From CAISCU01 sp943361925 (GTDB taxonomy: Bacteria > Bacteroidota > Bacteroidia > UKL13-3), in contig CALRIT020000011.1 of assembly GCA_943361925.1 (NCBI GenBank), forward strand, positions 62,001 through 126,000: a stretch of 64,000 bases of DNA, in the 5' to 3' direction. Position 1 is the first letter of the stretch. Every line of letters begins with the position of its first letter. The position numbers were made by a program, and so were the translations under genes. The notes beneath the pieces are model-generated. The model was not told the DNA's origin. It did no database searches and worked only from the letters and a program-made list of their open reading frames with translations. Below, one piece after another: positions 24,303 to 33,333 of the stretch.

Positions 24303-26924
24303 ATGACTGCCAACGAAATACGTAAACAGTTCCTAGAATATTTTCAAAGTAAAGGTCACCAAATCGTTCCTTCTGCTCCAATTGTGGTTAAAAATGATCC
24401 TACACTCATGTTTACAAATGCGGGTATGAATCAGTTTAAAGATTGGTTTTTAGGAAACGAAGAACCGAAATATAAAAGGGTTGCTGATACTCAAAAATGT
24501 TTACGTGTTAGTGGGAAACATAATGATTTAGAAGAAGTTGGTGTTGATACTTACCATCATACCATGTTTGAAATGTTGGGTAACTGGAGTTTTGGAGATT
24601 ATTTCAAAACAGAAGCAATTGAATGGGCTTGGGATTTATTGACCAATGTTTACAAATTAGACAAAGACCGTTTATATGTTACCGTTTTTGAAGGTGATGA
24701 AAAAGAAGGACTTGCTTTTGATCAGGAAGCTTTTGATGAATGGAAAAAGTGGATTGCTCCTGAGCGAATTTTAATGGGCAATAAAAAGGATAACTTCTGG
24801 GAAATGGGTGATACCGGTCCTTGTGGTCCTTGTTCTGAAATTCATGTTGATTTACGTTCTGATGCTGAAAGAGCAGCTATTGATGGCAGTACTTTGGTTA
24901 ATAACGATCATCCTCAGGTAATTGAAATCTGGAACAATGTATTCATGGAATTCAATAGAAAAGCTGATGGGAAATTAGAAAAACTACCTGCACAACATGT
25001 TGATACAGGAATGGGTTTTGAAAGATTGGTAAGAGCTATTGAAGGTAAATCTTCTAATTATGATACTGATGTTTTTGTTCCTAGCATTAAATTTATTGAA
25101 GCTCATAGTGGAATAAAATACAATTTCAGCGACTCAATTTCTGATATTTCCATGAGAGTAATTTCAGACCATATCAGAGCAATTTCTTTTTGTATAGCTG
25201 ATGGTCAACTGCCTTCAAATAATGGTGCCGGTTATGTAATCAGACGAATTTTAAGAAGAGCTGTTAGATATGGTTTTCAGTTCCTGAATTTTAAGGAACC
25301 ATTTTTAGAAAAATTGAGTGGCCAAATTGCTGAACATTTCAAAGATATTTTTCCTGAATTATACAGCCAGCGTGAATTTGTTGCAAAAGTAATTCGTGAA
25401 GAAGAAGTGAGTTTTTTAAGAACTTTAGAGAACGGATTAAGACGTTTAGACCAAATTATTTCTAACCTAAAACAAGGTGAAGTAATTGATGGAAGAATTG
25501 TTTTTGAACTAAATGATACATTTGGTTTTCCTGTTGATTTAACCTCACTTTTAGCAAGAGAAAAAGGTTTTGGAATTGATGAAGCCGGTTTCAAAATAGC
25601 ATTAGAAGAACAAAAAGCACGTTCAAGAAAAGCTACAGAAATTAATACTGATGATTGGCAGGTTTTATTACCTGAGGAAGCAAGTAAATTTTTAGGATAT
25701 GATTTGCTTGAATCTGAAGTTAAAATCATGAAATTCAGAAAGGTAAAAGCAAAAGGAAAAGAATATTTCCAATTGGTATTTAATCAAACTCCATTTTATC
25801 CTGAAGGTGGCGGACAGATTGGTGATACTGGATTTATCTCAAACGCAAATGAGAAAATTCAAATTACCAATACTTTGAGAGAGAATAATATGATTATTCA
25901 TCTTGTTGAAAGTATACCTGCAAATCCTGAAGCTGTTTTTATAGCTGAAGTTGATGCAGAAAAACGCTCTTTAACTGAAAATAATCATAGTGCAACTCAT
26001 TTATTGCATGCAGCATTACGACAAGTTTTAGGTAAACATGTTGCTCAAAAAGGCTCATTGGTAAATTCAGATTATTTACGTTTCGATTTCTCTCATTTTT
26101 CAGCAATGACAGATGAAGAAATTGCTAAAGTTGAACAAATTGTCAATCAAAAAATCAGAGAGAATATTTCTTTAGATGAAAAAAGAAATGTTCCAATTGC
26201 CGAAGCTGAAAAAATGGGTGCGATGATGTTGTTTGGTGAAAAATATGGTGATTCTGTTCGCGTAATAACATTTGATGAAAAGTACTCAAGAGAATTATGT
26301 GGAGGAACTCATGTTAAATCTACAGGCAAAATCGGGATGTTTAAAATTACATCTGAATCGGCTGTAGCTGCAGGTGTGAGAAGGATTGAAGCAATCAGTT
26401 CACTTGCTAGTGAGAAGTATGTTTCTGATATGGAATCCAGCTTAAAAGGATTAAGAGAGGTTCTTAAAACCAAGGATCTTCAAAAAGCTCTGGAAGATTT
26501 GATGAATGATAAATCAGAATTGCAGAGAAAACTTGAAATTCTGGAATCAGAAAAAACTCAGCTCATAAAATCAGAATTAAAGAATAAAGTAAAAACTGCA
26601 AATGGCTGTAACGTAATTGTTGAACAAATTGAATTAAATTCAGCAGACCAATTAAAGAATTTGTCATTTCAATTAAAATCAGAAATTCCGAATTTATTTC
26701 TAGCGTTAGGAACTATAATCAATCAAAAACCATTTTTGAGCATCATTATCGACGAAGAATTAGTAAAAACAAAGGGTTTTCATGCCGGGAATCTGGTGAA
26801 AGAAGCTGCTAAAAATATCAAAGGTGGAGGCGGTGGTCAGCCATTTTATGCAACAGCCGGAGGTTCAGATTTGAATGGCTTATTAACGGCTTTACAATAC
26901 GTTTACGAAAAAGTAACAGCTTAA
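24303..26924 (+). CDS. alaS: Alanine-tRNA ligase
   Basis: The 873-residue alanyl-tRNA synthetase from ATG 24303 (MTANEIRKQFLEYFQSKGHQ). The open frame extends 58 codons upstream, but that extension lies over the divergent M23 region and does not resemble the family. It has the class II aminoacylation core (VPSAPIV, MFTNAGMNQFKD, HTMFEMLGNWSFGDYF), the editing domain with zinc-binding HSATHLLH and CGGTHV, a coiled coil, and the C-Ala domain with GGGGGQPFYATAGG. It charges tRNA-Ala using the G3-U70 pair, which the intact tRNA-Ala of this window carries. Confidence 0.97.
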   Translation: MTANEIRKQFLEYFQSKGHQIVPSAPIVVKNDPTLMFTNAGMNQFKDWFLGNEEPKYKRVADTQKCLRVSGKHNDLEEVGVDTYHHTMFEMLGNWSFGDYFKTEAIEWAWDLLTNVYKLDKDRLYVTVFEGDEKEGLAFDQEAFDEWKKWIAPERILMGNKKDNFWEMGDTGPCGPCSEIHVDLRSDAERAAIDGSTLVNNDHPQVIEIWNNVFMEFNRKADGKLEKLPAQHVDTGMGFERLVRAIEGKSSNYDTDVFVPSIKFIEAHSGIKYNFSDSISDISMRVISDHIRAISFCIADGQLPSNNGAGYVIRRILRRAVRYGFQFLNFKEPFLEKLSGQIAEHFKDIFPELYSQREFVAKVIREEEVSFLRTLENGLRRLDQIISNLKQGEVIDGRIVFELNDTFGFPVDLTSLLAREKGFGIDEAGFKIALEEQKARSRKATEINTDDWQVLLPEEASKFLGYDLLESEVKIMKFRKVKAKGKEYFQLVFNQTPFYPEGGGQIGDTGFISNANEKIQITNTLRENNMIIHLVESIPANPEAVFIAEVDAEKRSLTENNHSATHLLHAALRQVLGKHVAQKGSLVNSDYLRFDFSHFSAMTDEEIAKVEQIVNQKIRENISLDEKRNVPIAEAEKMGAMMLFGEKYGDSVRVITFDEKYSRELCGGTHVKSTGKIGMFKITSESAVAAGVRRIEAISSLASEKYVSDMESSLKGLREVLKTKDLQKALEDLMNDKSELQRKLEILESEKTQLIKSELKNKVKTANGCNVIVEQIELNSADQLKNLSFQLKSEIPNLFLALGTIINQKPFLSIIIDEELVKTKGFHAGNLVKEAAKNIKGGGGGQPFYATAGGSDLNGLLTALQYVYEKVTA

Positions 26925-26972
26925 GACAAAAAAATGCAAGTAAAATTCGTGTAAATATTGCATCATTGTACC

Positions 26973-27239
26973 GTGGTAGAAGAAATTTCGATTTTAATAG
27001 GCGTACTTGTCATATTAATTACAGTTTTCTGGGTACGAGGAAATGTAAGGCTAAGTGATAATTGTCCGAAATGTGGGAATAATAACCATGTAAAAAGGGT
27101 TTCAAGAAGTTTCTTGACCAAATATCTGTTTTTTATGTTTGGTGCTAGAAAATTAAGGTGTTCAAAGTGTTGGAAAAATTATTTTCAACTTTGGGCTGTT
27201 GGAAAACCTGATCCAAAACCAAGCGCCTCGGATTATTAA
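26973..27239 (+). CDS. Small membrane protein with zinc-ribbon-like CxxC pairs
   Basis: An 88-residue protein from the GTG at 26973 (a TTG at 26958 would add five residues). One N-terminal membrane helix (ISILIGVLVILITVFWV) is followed by CPKCGNNNH and CSKCWKNYFQLW, two CxxC pairs that can form a zinc ribbon on the cytoplasmic side. The family is not recognised. It follows alaS by 48 nt and its end overlaps the convergent next gene by 4 nt. Confidence 0.65.
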   Translation: MVEEISILIGVLVILITVFWVRGNVRLSDNCPKCGNNNHVKRVSRSFLTKYLFFMFGARKLRCSKCWKNYFQLWAVGKPDPKPSASDY

Positions 27240-27682
27240 TATTGGATATTGAGTTTTTTGTAAATAAAACTCAGTAACCATGCCGGGCCAATTAGTAGAA
27301 ACTGAACATCGTCTAAAAACGATGGCTTTTTCCCTTCAATTTTATGACCAATAAATTGTCCTATCCATGCTATGGTAAAAATCGCAAGCGCAATTTTCCA
27401 AACACTGATTTCTAAATTTTGCAATTGCGTAGAACTCCAAATGCAGACAAAATAAAACAGGAGCAATCCCACAGCTATTTTCCAGGAGATTCTGAAATAA
27501 AAAAGCATAGCACCTACCAAAACCAGATGAGCTAGGCTTAAACCTTGGTATAATTCAACTTCATTTAGTAAACAAACTAAACTAAAGAAAATACTTGGAA
27601 CACAAATCCAGTGAATGAGTTTATTGGTGGCATTTTGATGACTAACTGCATATTCATCAAGCCATTGTTGAATGCTTTTCAT
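27236..27682 (-). CDS. Mpo1-like (DUF962/YGL010w) membrane protein
   Basis: A 148-residue protein with four hydrophobic segments and the DUF962/Mpo1 pattern: an N-terminal DEYAVSHQNATNKLIHWICVP (His residues before the first helix), then AWIGQFIGHKIEGKKPSFLDDVQFLLIGP. Yeast Mpo1 is a 2-hydroxy fatty acid dioxygenase that uses iron bound by these His residues, so this may oxidise hydroxylated fatty acids, plausible for sphingolipid- or 2-OH-fatty-acid-containing Bacteroidota. Substrate inferred only. It is 9 nt downstream of trpS. Confidence 0.85.
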   Translation of the reverse strand: MKSIQQWLDEYAVSHQNATNKLIHWICVPSIFFSLVCLLNEVELYQGLSLAHLVLVGAMLFYFRISWKIAVGLLLFYFVCIWSSTQLQNLEISVWKIALAIFTIAWIGQFIGHKIEGKKPSFLDDVQFLLIGPAWLLSFIYKKLNIQY

Positions 27683-27691
27683 TCAACTAAT

Positions 27692-28720
27692 CTAGTAAAA
27701 TTTTCTGAATCCAATAGCACTTCTTGCTTCTTTTAAGGTAGCATCGGCACTTTCTTTTGCTTTTTCAGCTCCTAATTTGGCCACCTTACCCAAGTATTCT
27801 TCATTGGCTAAAATATCACTGATTTTCTCTCTGATAGGAGTTAAAAATGTAACCATATCTTCTGCCAATTGCTTCTTTAAATCACCGAATCTTATGTTAC
27901 AATTAGCATATGATTCAACATAAAAATCTAAAGTTTCTTTTGTTGATGCTACTTTTAGTAAATCAAATAAATTTTGTACCGGCTGACTAGGAACTGAGTT
28001 TGGCTCAGTTGGAGTAACATCACTTACGGCTTTTGAAATCTTTTTTCTTAGAACATCGGGAGAATCAATCAGGTTAATTACATTGTTTTCTCCATCACTT
28101 TTACTCATTTTTCCTCCACCTTGTAAGCCCGGAATTTTTACCAGTTCACCACCATAATTGAATGCTTGTGGTTCAGGGAAAAGTTCAATATCATACATTC
28201 TATTGAAACGGTTTCCAAAGGTTCTGGCCATTTCCAAATGTTGTTCTTGGTCTTTACCAACCGGAACCAAATGTGCTCTGTGAATGATAATATCGGCAGC
28301 CATCAAAACAGGGTAGGTGAGGAGTCCGGCATTGATATTATCAGGTTGTGTCCTTACTTTTTCTTTAAAAGAACTTACTCTTTCCAATTCTCCTTTGTAA
28401 GCATGCATATTAAGCAACAAATATAATTCAGGTATTTGAGGTAAATCACTTTGAATATATAAGGTGCATTTTTCAGGATCTAATCCACAAGCTAAATATT
28501 CTGCTAAAACCTGCTTAACACTATTATGTAAATCTTTCGGATTTGGATGTGTAGTTAACGAATGGTAATCAGCAATAAAGAAAAAACATGGATGTTCATT
28601 TTGCATGCTGATGAAATTTTTTACCGCACCCATATAATTGCCTAAATGAAGCATTCCTGTTGGCCTAATGCCACTAACTACTATTTCTTTTGAAGACATG
28701 AATTTAATTGGTTTTAACAT
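27692..28720 (-). CDS. trpS: Tryptophan-tRNA ligase
   Basis: A 342-residue class I synthetase with the HIGH-equivalent TGMLHLGNY, the KMSKSDGEN signature, and the QHLEMARTFGNRFN segment. ATG at 28720 is 9 nt from the upstream lipoprotein stop; an internal ATG at 28699 (MSSKEIVVSGIRPTG) aligns better with usual family N-termini, so the true protein may be seven residues shorter. It lies in a minus-strand run after pyrB and a lipoprotein gene. Confidence 0.95.
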   Translation of the reverse strand: MLKPIKFMSSKEIVVSGIRPTGMLHLGNYMGAVKNFISMQNEHPCFFFIADYHSLTTHPNPKDLHNSVKQVLAEYLACGLDPEKCTLYIQSDLPQIPELYLLLNMHAYKGELERVSSFKEKVRTQPDNINAGLLTYPVLMAADIIIHRAHLVPVGKDQEQHLEMARTFGNRFNRMYDIELFPEPQAFNYGGELVKIPGLQGGGKMSKSDGENNVINLIDSPDVLRKKISKAVSDVTPTEPNSVPSQPVQNLFDLLKVASTKETLDFYVESYANCNIRFGDLKKQLAEDMVTFLTPIREKISDILANEEYLGKVAKLGAEKAKESADATLKEARSAIGFRKFY

Positions 28721-28729
28721 GTAAACTAC

Positions 28730-29185
28730 CTATTGAATAGATGGCTTACAATCGATTTTATGTAAAATTATAATGAATTCAAACTTACTTGAGTCGTATA
28801 CAATATTTCCTTGCTCATCAATTATGGCAGGAGCGGTTTTTAATAGAATTTGATTATCTCTGATTTTCCAGGTCTGATTTTCTTTAAATTCTTCACCTTC
28901 TTGAGAATAGGTGTAAATGCATTCAATGATACTATCTTTAATTACTCCGGAAATAGTTCCTATAGCAGCATCCTTTTCATAAGGAATATAGTTGTATTCA
29001 CCAGTAACCAATGTATCCTTGATATGGATATTTAGTGAGGTACTATCTTCGTTTTTCAGTCCATCAGTCAAAAGAAAACAAAGCTTTTCATTTCTTTTAT
29101 TCTCTGAATTTTGCTGATTTTTTTGCTCATTATTTGAACATGAAACCAAGATAATTGCTGCTAGAAAAATATAAACTATTTTCAT
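28730..29185 (-). CDS. Hypothetical lipoprotein
   Basis: A 151-residue protein with a lipoprotein signal (MKIVYIFLAAIILVSCSNNE, lipobox LVSC), an Asn/Gln/Lys-rich linker, and a small beta-rich domain (SLNIHIKDTLVTGEYNYIPYEKDAAIGTISGVIKDSIIECIYTYSQEGEEF). The domain looks like a short calycin- or META-like barrel commonly found in Bacteroidota lipoproteins. Function unknown. Its ATG overlaps the pyrB TGA by 4 nt, so translation is coupled although a link to pyrimidine synthesis is not obvious. Confidence 0.75.
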   Translation of the reverse strand: MKIVYIFLAAIILVSCSNNEQKNQQNSENKRNEKLCFLLTDGLKNEDSTSLNIHIKDTLVTGEYNYIPYEKDAAIGTISGVIKDSIIECIYTYSQEGEEFKENQTWKIRDNQILLKTAPAIIDEQGNIVYDSSKFEFIIILHKIDCKPSIQ

Positions 29186-30114
29186 ATTGAACCTTGTTGA
29201 CCTGCTAATAAAAACATTACTGCCATTCTAACGGCTACGCCATTTTCCACTTGATCTAAAATAATGCTGTGTTTGCTATCTGCAACATCACTTGTAATTT
29301 CAACACCTCTGTTAATTGGTCCCGGGTGCATAATTACAATTTCCTTATTTAATGAATCCAGACGTTCCTTGTCTAAACCGTATAACATACTGTATTCACG
29401 TAATGAAGGAAAGTATTTTAAATCTTGTCTTTCAAGCTGAATTCTAAGCATATTGGCAACATCACACCAGGCCAATGCTTTCATTAAATTTGTTTCAACT
29501 TTCACACCCAAAGATTCTATGTGTTTTGGGATTAAAGTACTAGGACCGCAAACCATTACTTCTGCACCTAGCTTTTGTAAGCAGAAGATATTTGATATAG
29601 CTACTCTTGAATGAGTGATATCTCCAACAATCACTATTTTTTTTCCTTTTACCGAACCCAGTTTTTCTCTGATTGAAAAAGCATCTAATAAAGCCTGAGT
29701 TGGATGTTCATGAGTACCATCACCTGCATTAATAATATTGGCTTTGATATGTTTGGAAAGAAAAACACAAGCTCCTGGAGCAGGATGTCTCATCACAACC
29801 ATATCCACTTTCATTGCAAGGATGTTATTTACTGTATCAATTAAAGTTTCTCCTTTTGAAACAGAGGAAGATGATGCAGAGAAATTAACGATATCGGCAC
29901 TTAATCTTTTTTGAGCCAGTTCAAATGAAATTCTGGTTCTAGTAGAATTTTCGAAAAAGATATTGGCGATGGTAACATCACGAAGCGAAGGAACCTTTTT
30001 GATCGGCCTGTTGATAATGGATTTAAAATTATCTGCTGTCTCAAAAACCAAATTAATATCATCTGCATTGAGTTCCTTGATTCCCAGCAAATGTCTTTGA
30101 GAAAATTTCTTCAT
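29182..30114 (-). CDS. pyrB: Aspartate carbamoyltransferase catalytic subunit
   Basis: A 310-residue enzyme joining carbamoyl phosphate and aspartate in the first committed step of pyrimidine synthesis. It has the carbamoyl-phosphate-binding STRTRISFE, HPTQALLDAFSI, and the aspartate-loop region MHPGPINRGVEI. The length fits the catalytic chain alone, and no pyrI is present here, as in organisms controlled through PyrR rather than allosterically. It follows pyrR by 26 nt. Confidence 0.96.
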   Translation of the reverse strand: MKKFSQRHLLGIKELNADDINLVFETADNFKSIINRPIKKVPSLRDVTIANIFFENSTRTRISFELAQKRLSADIVNFSASSSSVSKGETLIDTVNNILAMKVDMVVMRHPAPGACVFLSKHIKANIINAGDGTHEHPTQALLDAFSIREKLGSVKGKKIVIVGDITHSRVAISNIFCLQKLGAEVMVCGPSTLIPKHIESLGVKVETNLMKALAWCDVANMLRIQLERQDLKYFPSLREYSMLYGLDKERLDSLNKEIVIMHPGPINRGVEITSDVADSKHSIILDQVENGVAVRMAVMFLLAGQQGSI

Positions 30115-30140
30115 TTCTATTTTTATTCTTGGCCTAATAA

Positions 30141-30686
30141 TCAGGGTTGTATTGGAAGTATTTGAACGATATCTTTTTTACCTTGTTCTTTCCATTCCAC
30201 TTTCACTTTATCATGAGCTCTGGTATCAACTGTTAATCCAACATAATCAGCTTGAATAGGTAAATCTCTGCTGTAAAGTCGGTCTATTAAAACCAGAAGT
30301 TCAACTCTATTTGGTCTTCCAAAATCGGTAATGGCGTCTAATGCTGAACGAATTGTTCTTCCAGTAAAAAGCACATCATCTATCAGCACAACTTGTTTAT
30401 GACTCATACTGAAATTGATTTTTAGTTCAGAAGGAATGATATGTTCATTTCCTCTTCTAAAATCATCGCGGTAAAAAGCAATATCAAGTTCTCCATACAG
30501 AACATCTTTTAATCCGGTGATTTCTTCTAATCTCGATTTAATTCTTCTCGAAAGAAAAATACCACGAGGCTGCATTCCAACCAAAGCCACATCGGCAAAA
30601 CTACCATGTCTTTCAATAAGCTGATAACATAGTCTGTCTAGAGTCAATTGAAATTGTTTCTTTTCAAGAATTATACGTTCCTTCAT
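30141..30686 (-). CDS. pyrR: PyrR: pyrimidine operon regulator / uracil phosphoribosyltransferase
   Basis: A 181-residue type I phosphoribosyltransferase with the PRPP-binding VVLIDDVLFTGRTIRSALDAI motif and PyrR-type N-terminal ILEKKQFQLTLDRLCYQLIERHGS. In Firmicutes PyrR binds mRNA with UMP to attenuate pyr operons. Here it heads the pyrB transcript. A 6-bp hairpin (TTGAAG-TGGG-CTTCAA) lies in its leader, but no full terminator/antiterminator pair was seen. Confidence 0.94.
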   Translation of the reverse strand: MKERIILEKKQFQLTLDRLCYQLIERHGSFADVALVGMQPRGIFLSRRIKSRLEEITGLKDVLYGELDIAFYRDDFRRGNEHIIPSELKINFSMSHKQVVLIDDVLFTGRTIRSALDAITDFGRPNRVELLVLIDRLYSRDLPIQADYVGLTVDTRAHDKVKVEWKEQGKKDIVQILPIQP

Positions 30687-30708
30687 AAAGTAATGCCTTT
30701 TATTTGGC

Positions 30709-30724
30709 TTGAAGTGGGCTTCAA
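30709..30724 (-). promoter_or_regulatory. Hairpin in the pyrR leader
   Basis: TTGAAG-TGGG-CTTCAA inverted repeat 23 nt upstream of the pyrR ATG, preceded on the minus strand by GATATTTG (one mismatch to the -7 consensus). It could be a PyrR-responsive element, but the sequence does not match the known Bacillus binding loop and there is no T-tract. Confidence 0.3.
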
Positions 30725-30752
30725 ATATCCGATATTTAGCTTAAAAATTGAT

Positions 30753-31163
30753 TTATTTTTGCTGACTTAATTCCAGAATATAATCAAATTCATATTGAGT
30801 AAGGCTCATAACAGATAATCTTCCTTGTCTTACTAGTCCAATATTCTGTAATTTTTCATCAGCTTTTATTTGCTCCAAAGTGATTCTTTTTTTTAGTTTT
30901 TTGAAGGGCTTTAGGTTCACAACCAACCAATTAGGGTCTTCGGTTGTGGGGTCTTGATACGCTTCTTTAGAAACCTTAGCAATACCAACAATTTCTTTTC
31001 CTTCATTGCTATGGTACCACATCACTAAATCACCTTTTTTCATTTCTCTAAGGTTATTTCGGGCCTGATAATTTCTAACTCCATCCCAGAAAGTTTCCTT
31101 GTCTTTTTCAAATTGTTCCCAGCTATATTTAAATGGTTCTGATTTTACCAGCCAATGTTTCAT
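30753..31163 (-). CDS. EVE domain protein
   Basis: A 136-residue stand-alone EVE domain: KHWLVKSEPFKYSWEQFEKD, then WDGVRNYQARNNLREMKKGDLVMWYHSN, KEIVGIAKVSKEAYQD and a C-terminal GRLSVMSLTQYEFDYIL. EVE folds are PUA/YTH relatives that bind modified bases in DNA or RNA. Such short cytoplasmic copies are common and their targets are unknown. It is a single gene between rpsA and pyrR on the same strand. Confidence 0.92.
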   Translation of the reverse strand: MKHWLVKSEPFKYSWEQFEKDKETFWDGVRNYQARNNLREMKKGDLVMWYHSNEGKEIVGIAKVSKEAYQDPTTEDPNWLVVNLKPFKKLKKRITLEQIKADEKLQNIGLVRQGRLSVMSLTQYEFDYILELSQQK

Positions 31164-31201
31164 CTTGATGTTATTTGTCGCAAATTACAACATTAATAGG
31201 C

Positions 31202-31239
31202 AAAAAAAATCCCGACCAATTGGCCGGGATTTTTTATTT
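31202..31239. terminator. Terminator of rpsA (can act on both strands)
   Basis: Stem AATCCCG-A-CC, loop AATT, GG-C-CGGGATT with A/T tracts on both sides, 11 nt after the rpsA stop on the minus strand. Confidence 0.85.
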
Positions 31240-31249
31240 TACATTAAGA

Positions 31250-33049
31250 CTATTTACCTTCAAGTTTCGCTTTTAATTCAGCTAAACCATCAACATCAGC
31301 AAATGTAGATTTCTCATTGCTATCGTTTAATTTCTTAGCAGCTTTAGTTGCTTTATCTTTTTCGGTATCCTTACGTTTTTCGTCTACTACTTTTTTCTCA
31401 GCTTCTTCTTCTCTCCACAATGCAGTATGAGAAACAACGATACGGCGATTTTCTTTATTGAATTCTGTTACTTTCACTTGAAGAACTTCATCTTCTTTCG
31501 CAGTTTTCTTATCTTCTTTTTGTAATTGTTTTAATGGAGCATATCCTTCAACACCATAAGGAAGAGCAATTGTAGCGCTCTTATCTTCGATTTTTAAGAT
31601 AGTTCCTTCATGGATTGAACCAACTGAGAACAAGGTCTCAAATGCTTCCCAAGGATTTTCATCCAACTGTTTGTGGCCTAAGCTCAAACGACGGTTTTCT
31701 AAATCCACTTCCAATACAATAACGTCTAATTCCTGGTTAACTTTAACAAACTCATTTGGATGTTTGATTTTCTTAGTCCAGCTTAAATCAGAAACGTGTA
31801 CCAATCCGTCAACACCTTCTTCTAATTCCACGAATAAACCGTAGTTAGTCATGTTACGAACTGTACCTTTATGACGAGAGCCTAAAGGATAACGTTCTTG
31901 AATAGCAACCCAAGGATCTGCTTTCAATTGTTTGATACCCAAAGACATTTTTCTTTCGTCTTTGTCTAAAGTTAAGATAACAGCTTCCATTTCGTCACCC
32001 ATTTTCAAGAAATCTTGAGGGCTACGTAAATGTTGGCTCCAGCTCATTTCACTTACGTGAATTAAACCTTCAACACCAGGGGCTATTTCTAAGAATGCAC
32101 CGTAATCAGCAATATTTACAATTTTACCTTTTACGTTTGCATTTACTTGTAATTCTTCAGATAAACTATCCCAAGGATGTGCACCTAATTGTTTCAAGCC
32201 TAAAGAAATACGTTTTTTCTCATCATCGAAATCAAGAACAACAACGTTGATTTTGTCGTCTAATTTCAATACTTCTTCAGGATGGTTGATGCGACCCCAT
32301 GAAATATCAGTAATATGTAATAAACCGTCTACACCACCTAAATCGATGAATACACCGAATGAAGTCATGTTTTTAACAGTTCCTTCTAATACTTGACCTT
32401 TCTCTAATCTAGAAAGGATATCAGATTTTTGTTTTTCAATATCCTCTTCAATCAATACTTTGTGCGAAATCACAACATTTTTGAATGAATGGTTTACTTT
32501 AACTACTTTGAATGGCATGGTTTGACCCACGTAAACATCGTAATCTTTGATTGGTTTAGTGTCGATTTGTGAACCAGGTAAGAAAGTATCAATACCCATT
32601 ACATCAACAACCAATCCACCTTTTGTACGGGTTTTAACATAACCTTGTACAATTTCGTCGTTATCATGAGCAGTAAGGATGTTCTCCCATGCACGCTCAG
32701 AAACGGCTTTCTTACGAGACAAAATTAATTGACCGTTAGGATCTTCTTTTGTTTCCAACAACACTTCTACAACATCACCGGCTTTTAATTCCGGCATATC
32801 GCGGAATTCTGTGCGTGCAATCAGACCATCAGATTTAAATCCAATGTTGAGCACCACTTCTTTTTCTGTAAATCCTACTACTGTTCCTTTAACGATTTCT
32901 TTTTCGTTGAATGCGTTTAAAGTGTTTTCATAAAGACTACTTAATTTTTCATACTCCTCTTTTGAGTACCCGCCAAATCCGGCGTTGTCAAGGCTCCAGT
33001 CGAAATCCATTTCGTGAGCGTTACTTGTTTGGTTTGTGTTTTCTGTCAA
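31250..33049 (-). CDS. rpsA: 30S ribosomal protein S1
   Basis: A 599-residue S1 with about six S1 RNA-binding repeats (for example VLEGTVKNMTSFGVFIDLGGVDGLLHITDISWG and HKGTVRNMTNYGLFVELEEGVDGLVHVSDLSW) and a charged Lys/Glu C-terminus. I place the start at TTG 33049 (TTG-ACA-GAA-AAC). It is preceded by AGGAG with a 10-nt spacer, and a perfect promoter lies just upstream at 33083-33113. A longer frame begins at 33112 but would contain that promoter. S1 recruits mRNA to the ribosome, important in a phylum with few SD sites. Confidence 0.94.
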   Translation of the reverse strand: MTENTNQTSNAHEMDFDWSLDNAGFGGYSKEEYEKLSSLYENTLNAFNEKEIVKGTVVGFTEKEVVLNIGFKSDGLIARTEFRDMPELKAGDVVEVLLETKEDPNGQLILSRKKAVSERAWENILTAHDNDEIVQGYVKTRTKGGLVVDVMGIDTFLPGSQIDTKPIKDYDVYVGQTMPFKVVKVNHSFKNVVISHKVLIEEDIEKQKSDILSRLEKGQVLEGTVKNMTSFGVFIDLGGVDGLLHITDISWGRINHPEEVLKLDDKINVVVLDFDDEKKRISLGLKQLGAHPWDSLSEELQVNANVKGKIVNIADYGAFLEIAPGVEGLIHVSEMSWSQHLRSPQDFLKMGDEMEAVILTLDKDERKMSLGIKQLKADPWVAIQERYPLGSRHKGTVRNMTNYGLFVELEEGVDGLVHVSDLSWTKKIKHPNEFVKVNQELDVIVLEVDLENRRLSLGHKQLDENPWEAFETLFSVGSIHEGTILKIEDKSATIALPYGVEGYAPLKQLQKEDKKTAKEDEVLQVKVTEFNKENRRIVVSHTALWREEEAEKKVVDEKRKDTEKDKATKAAKKLNDSNEKSTFADVDGLAELKAKLEGK

Positions 33050-33059
33050 TTTTTTAAAT

Positions 33060-33064
33060 CTCCT
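33060..33064 (-). promoter_or_regulatory. Shine-Dalgarno site of rpsA (AGGAG)
   Basis: AGGAG (within AAAGGAGATTT on the minus strand), 10 nt before a TTG start. It decides the start choice for rpsA and is one of only two canonical SD sites seen at gene starts in this window. Confidence 0.7.
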
Positions 33065-33082
33065 TTCGCTTAAAAAAGCTTG

Positions 33083-33113
33083 CAAACATAATTCTTCTAC
33101 ATATAACCACAAA
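33083..33113 (-). promoter_or_regulatory. Promoter of rpsA (TTTG-N19-TATGTTTG)
   Basis: On the minus strand TTTG (33110-33113), a 19-bp spacer and TATGTTTG (33083-33090) match both elements of the Bacteroidota primary promoter. The mRNA would have a leader of about 25-30 nt containing the SD site. Confidence 0.8.
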
Positions 33114-33126
33114 GAATTTCAGCACT

Positions 33127-33333
33127 TTATCTGCTTTTTTTTGAAAATTTATCTGATGCGATGGAGTTTTTGTGATATTTTGCTCCGAAAATTATTGCAC
33201 TGATAATTAAAAGTCCTGAAATTGAGTCAATTGGTGTATCTTCAACTCCATCCTCAAATTCCGGTTGTGCTTTAATTTCTTTTATATTTATTAAACAAAA
33301 ACTCAATGTTATAAGTGTAATTATCTTTTTCAT
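33127..33333 (-). CDS. Small exported protein with PID-CTERM-like sorting signal
   Basis: A 68-residue protein: a signal peptide (1-22, ending KEIKAQ), a short acidic linker (PEFEDGVEDTPID), a hydrophobic segment (GLLIISAIIFGAKY) and a basic tail. The DTPID motif before a short transmembrane segment and basic residues is the layout of the PID-CTERM sorting signal of Bacteroidota, though the canonical glycine after PID is replaced (PIDSISG). It starts inside the end of the large T9SS gene (4-nt overlap). Function unknown. Confidence 0.6.
   Translation of the reverse strand: MKKIITLITLSFCLINIKEIKAQPEFEDGVEDTPIDSISGLLIISAIIFGAKYHKNSIASDKFSKKSR

Noticed and set aside
25277..25729. 150-codon minus-strand frame inside alaS
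   Set aside because: Antisense to conserved AlaRS core codons, Ser/Lys-rich and without any domain.
33050..33112. Upstream extension of rpsA
   Set aside because: A perfect promoter (33083-33113) and an SD site lie in it, so it would be untranslated leader or promoter.
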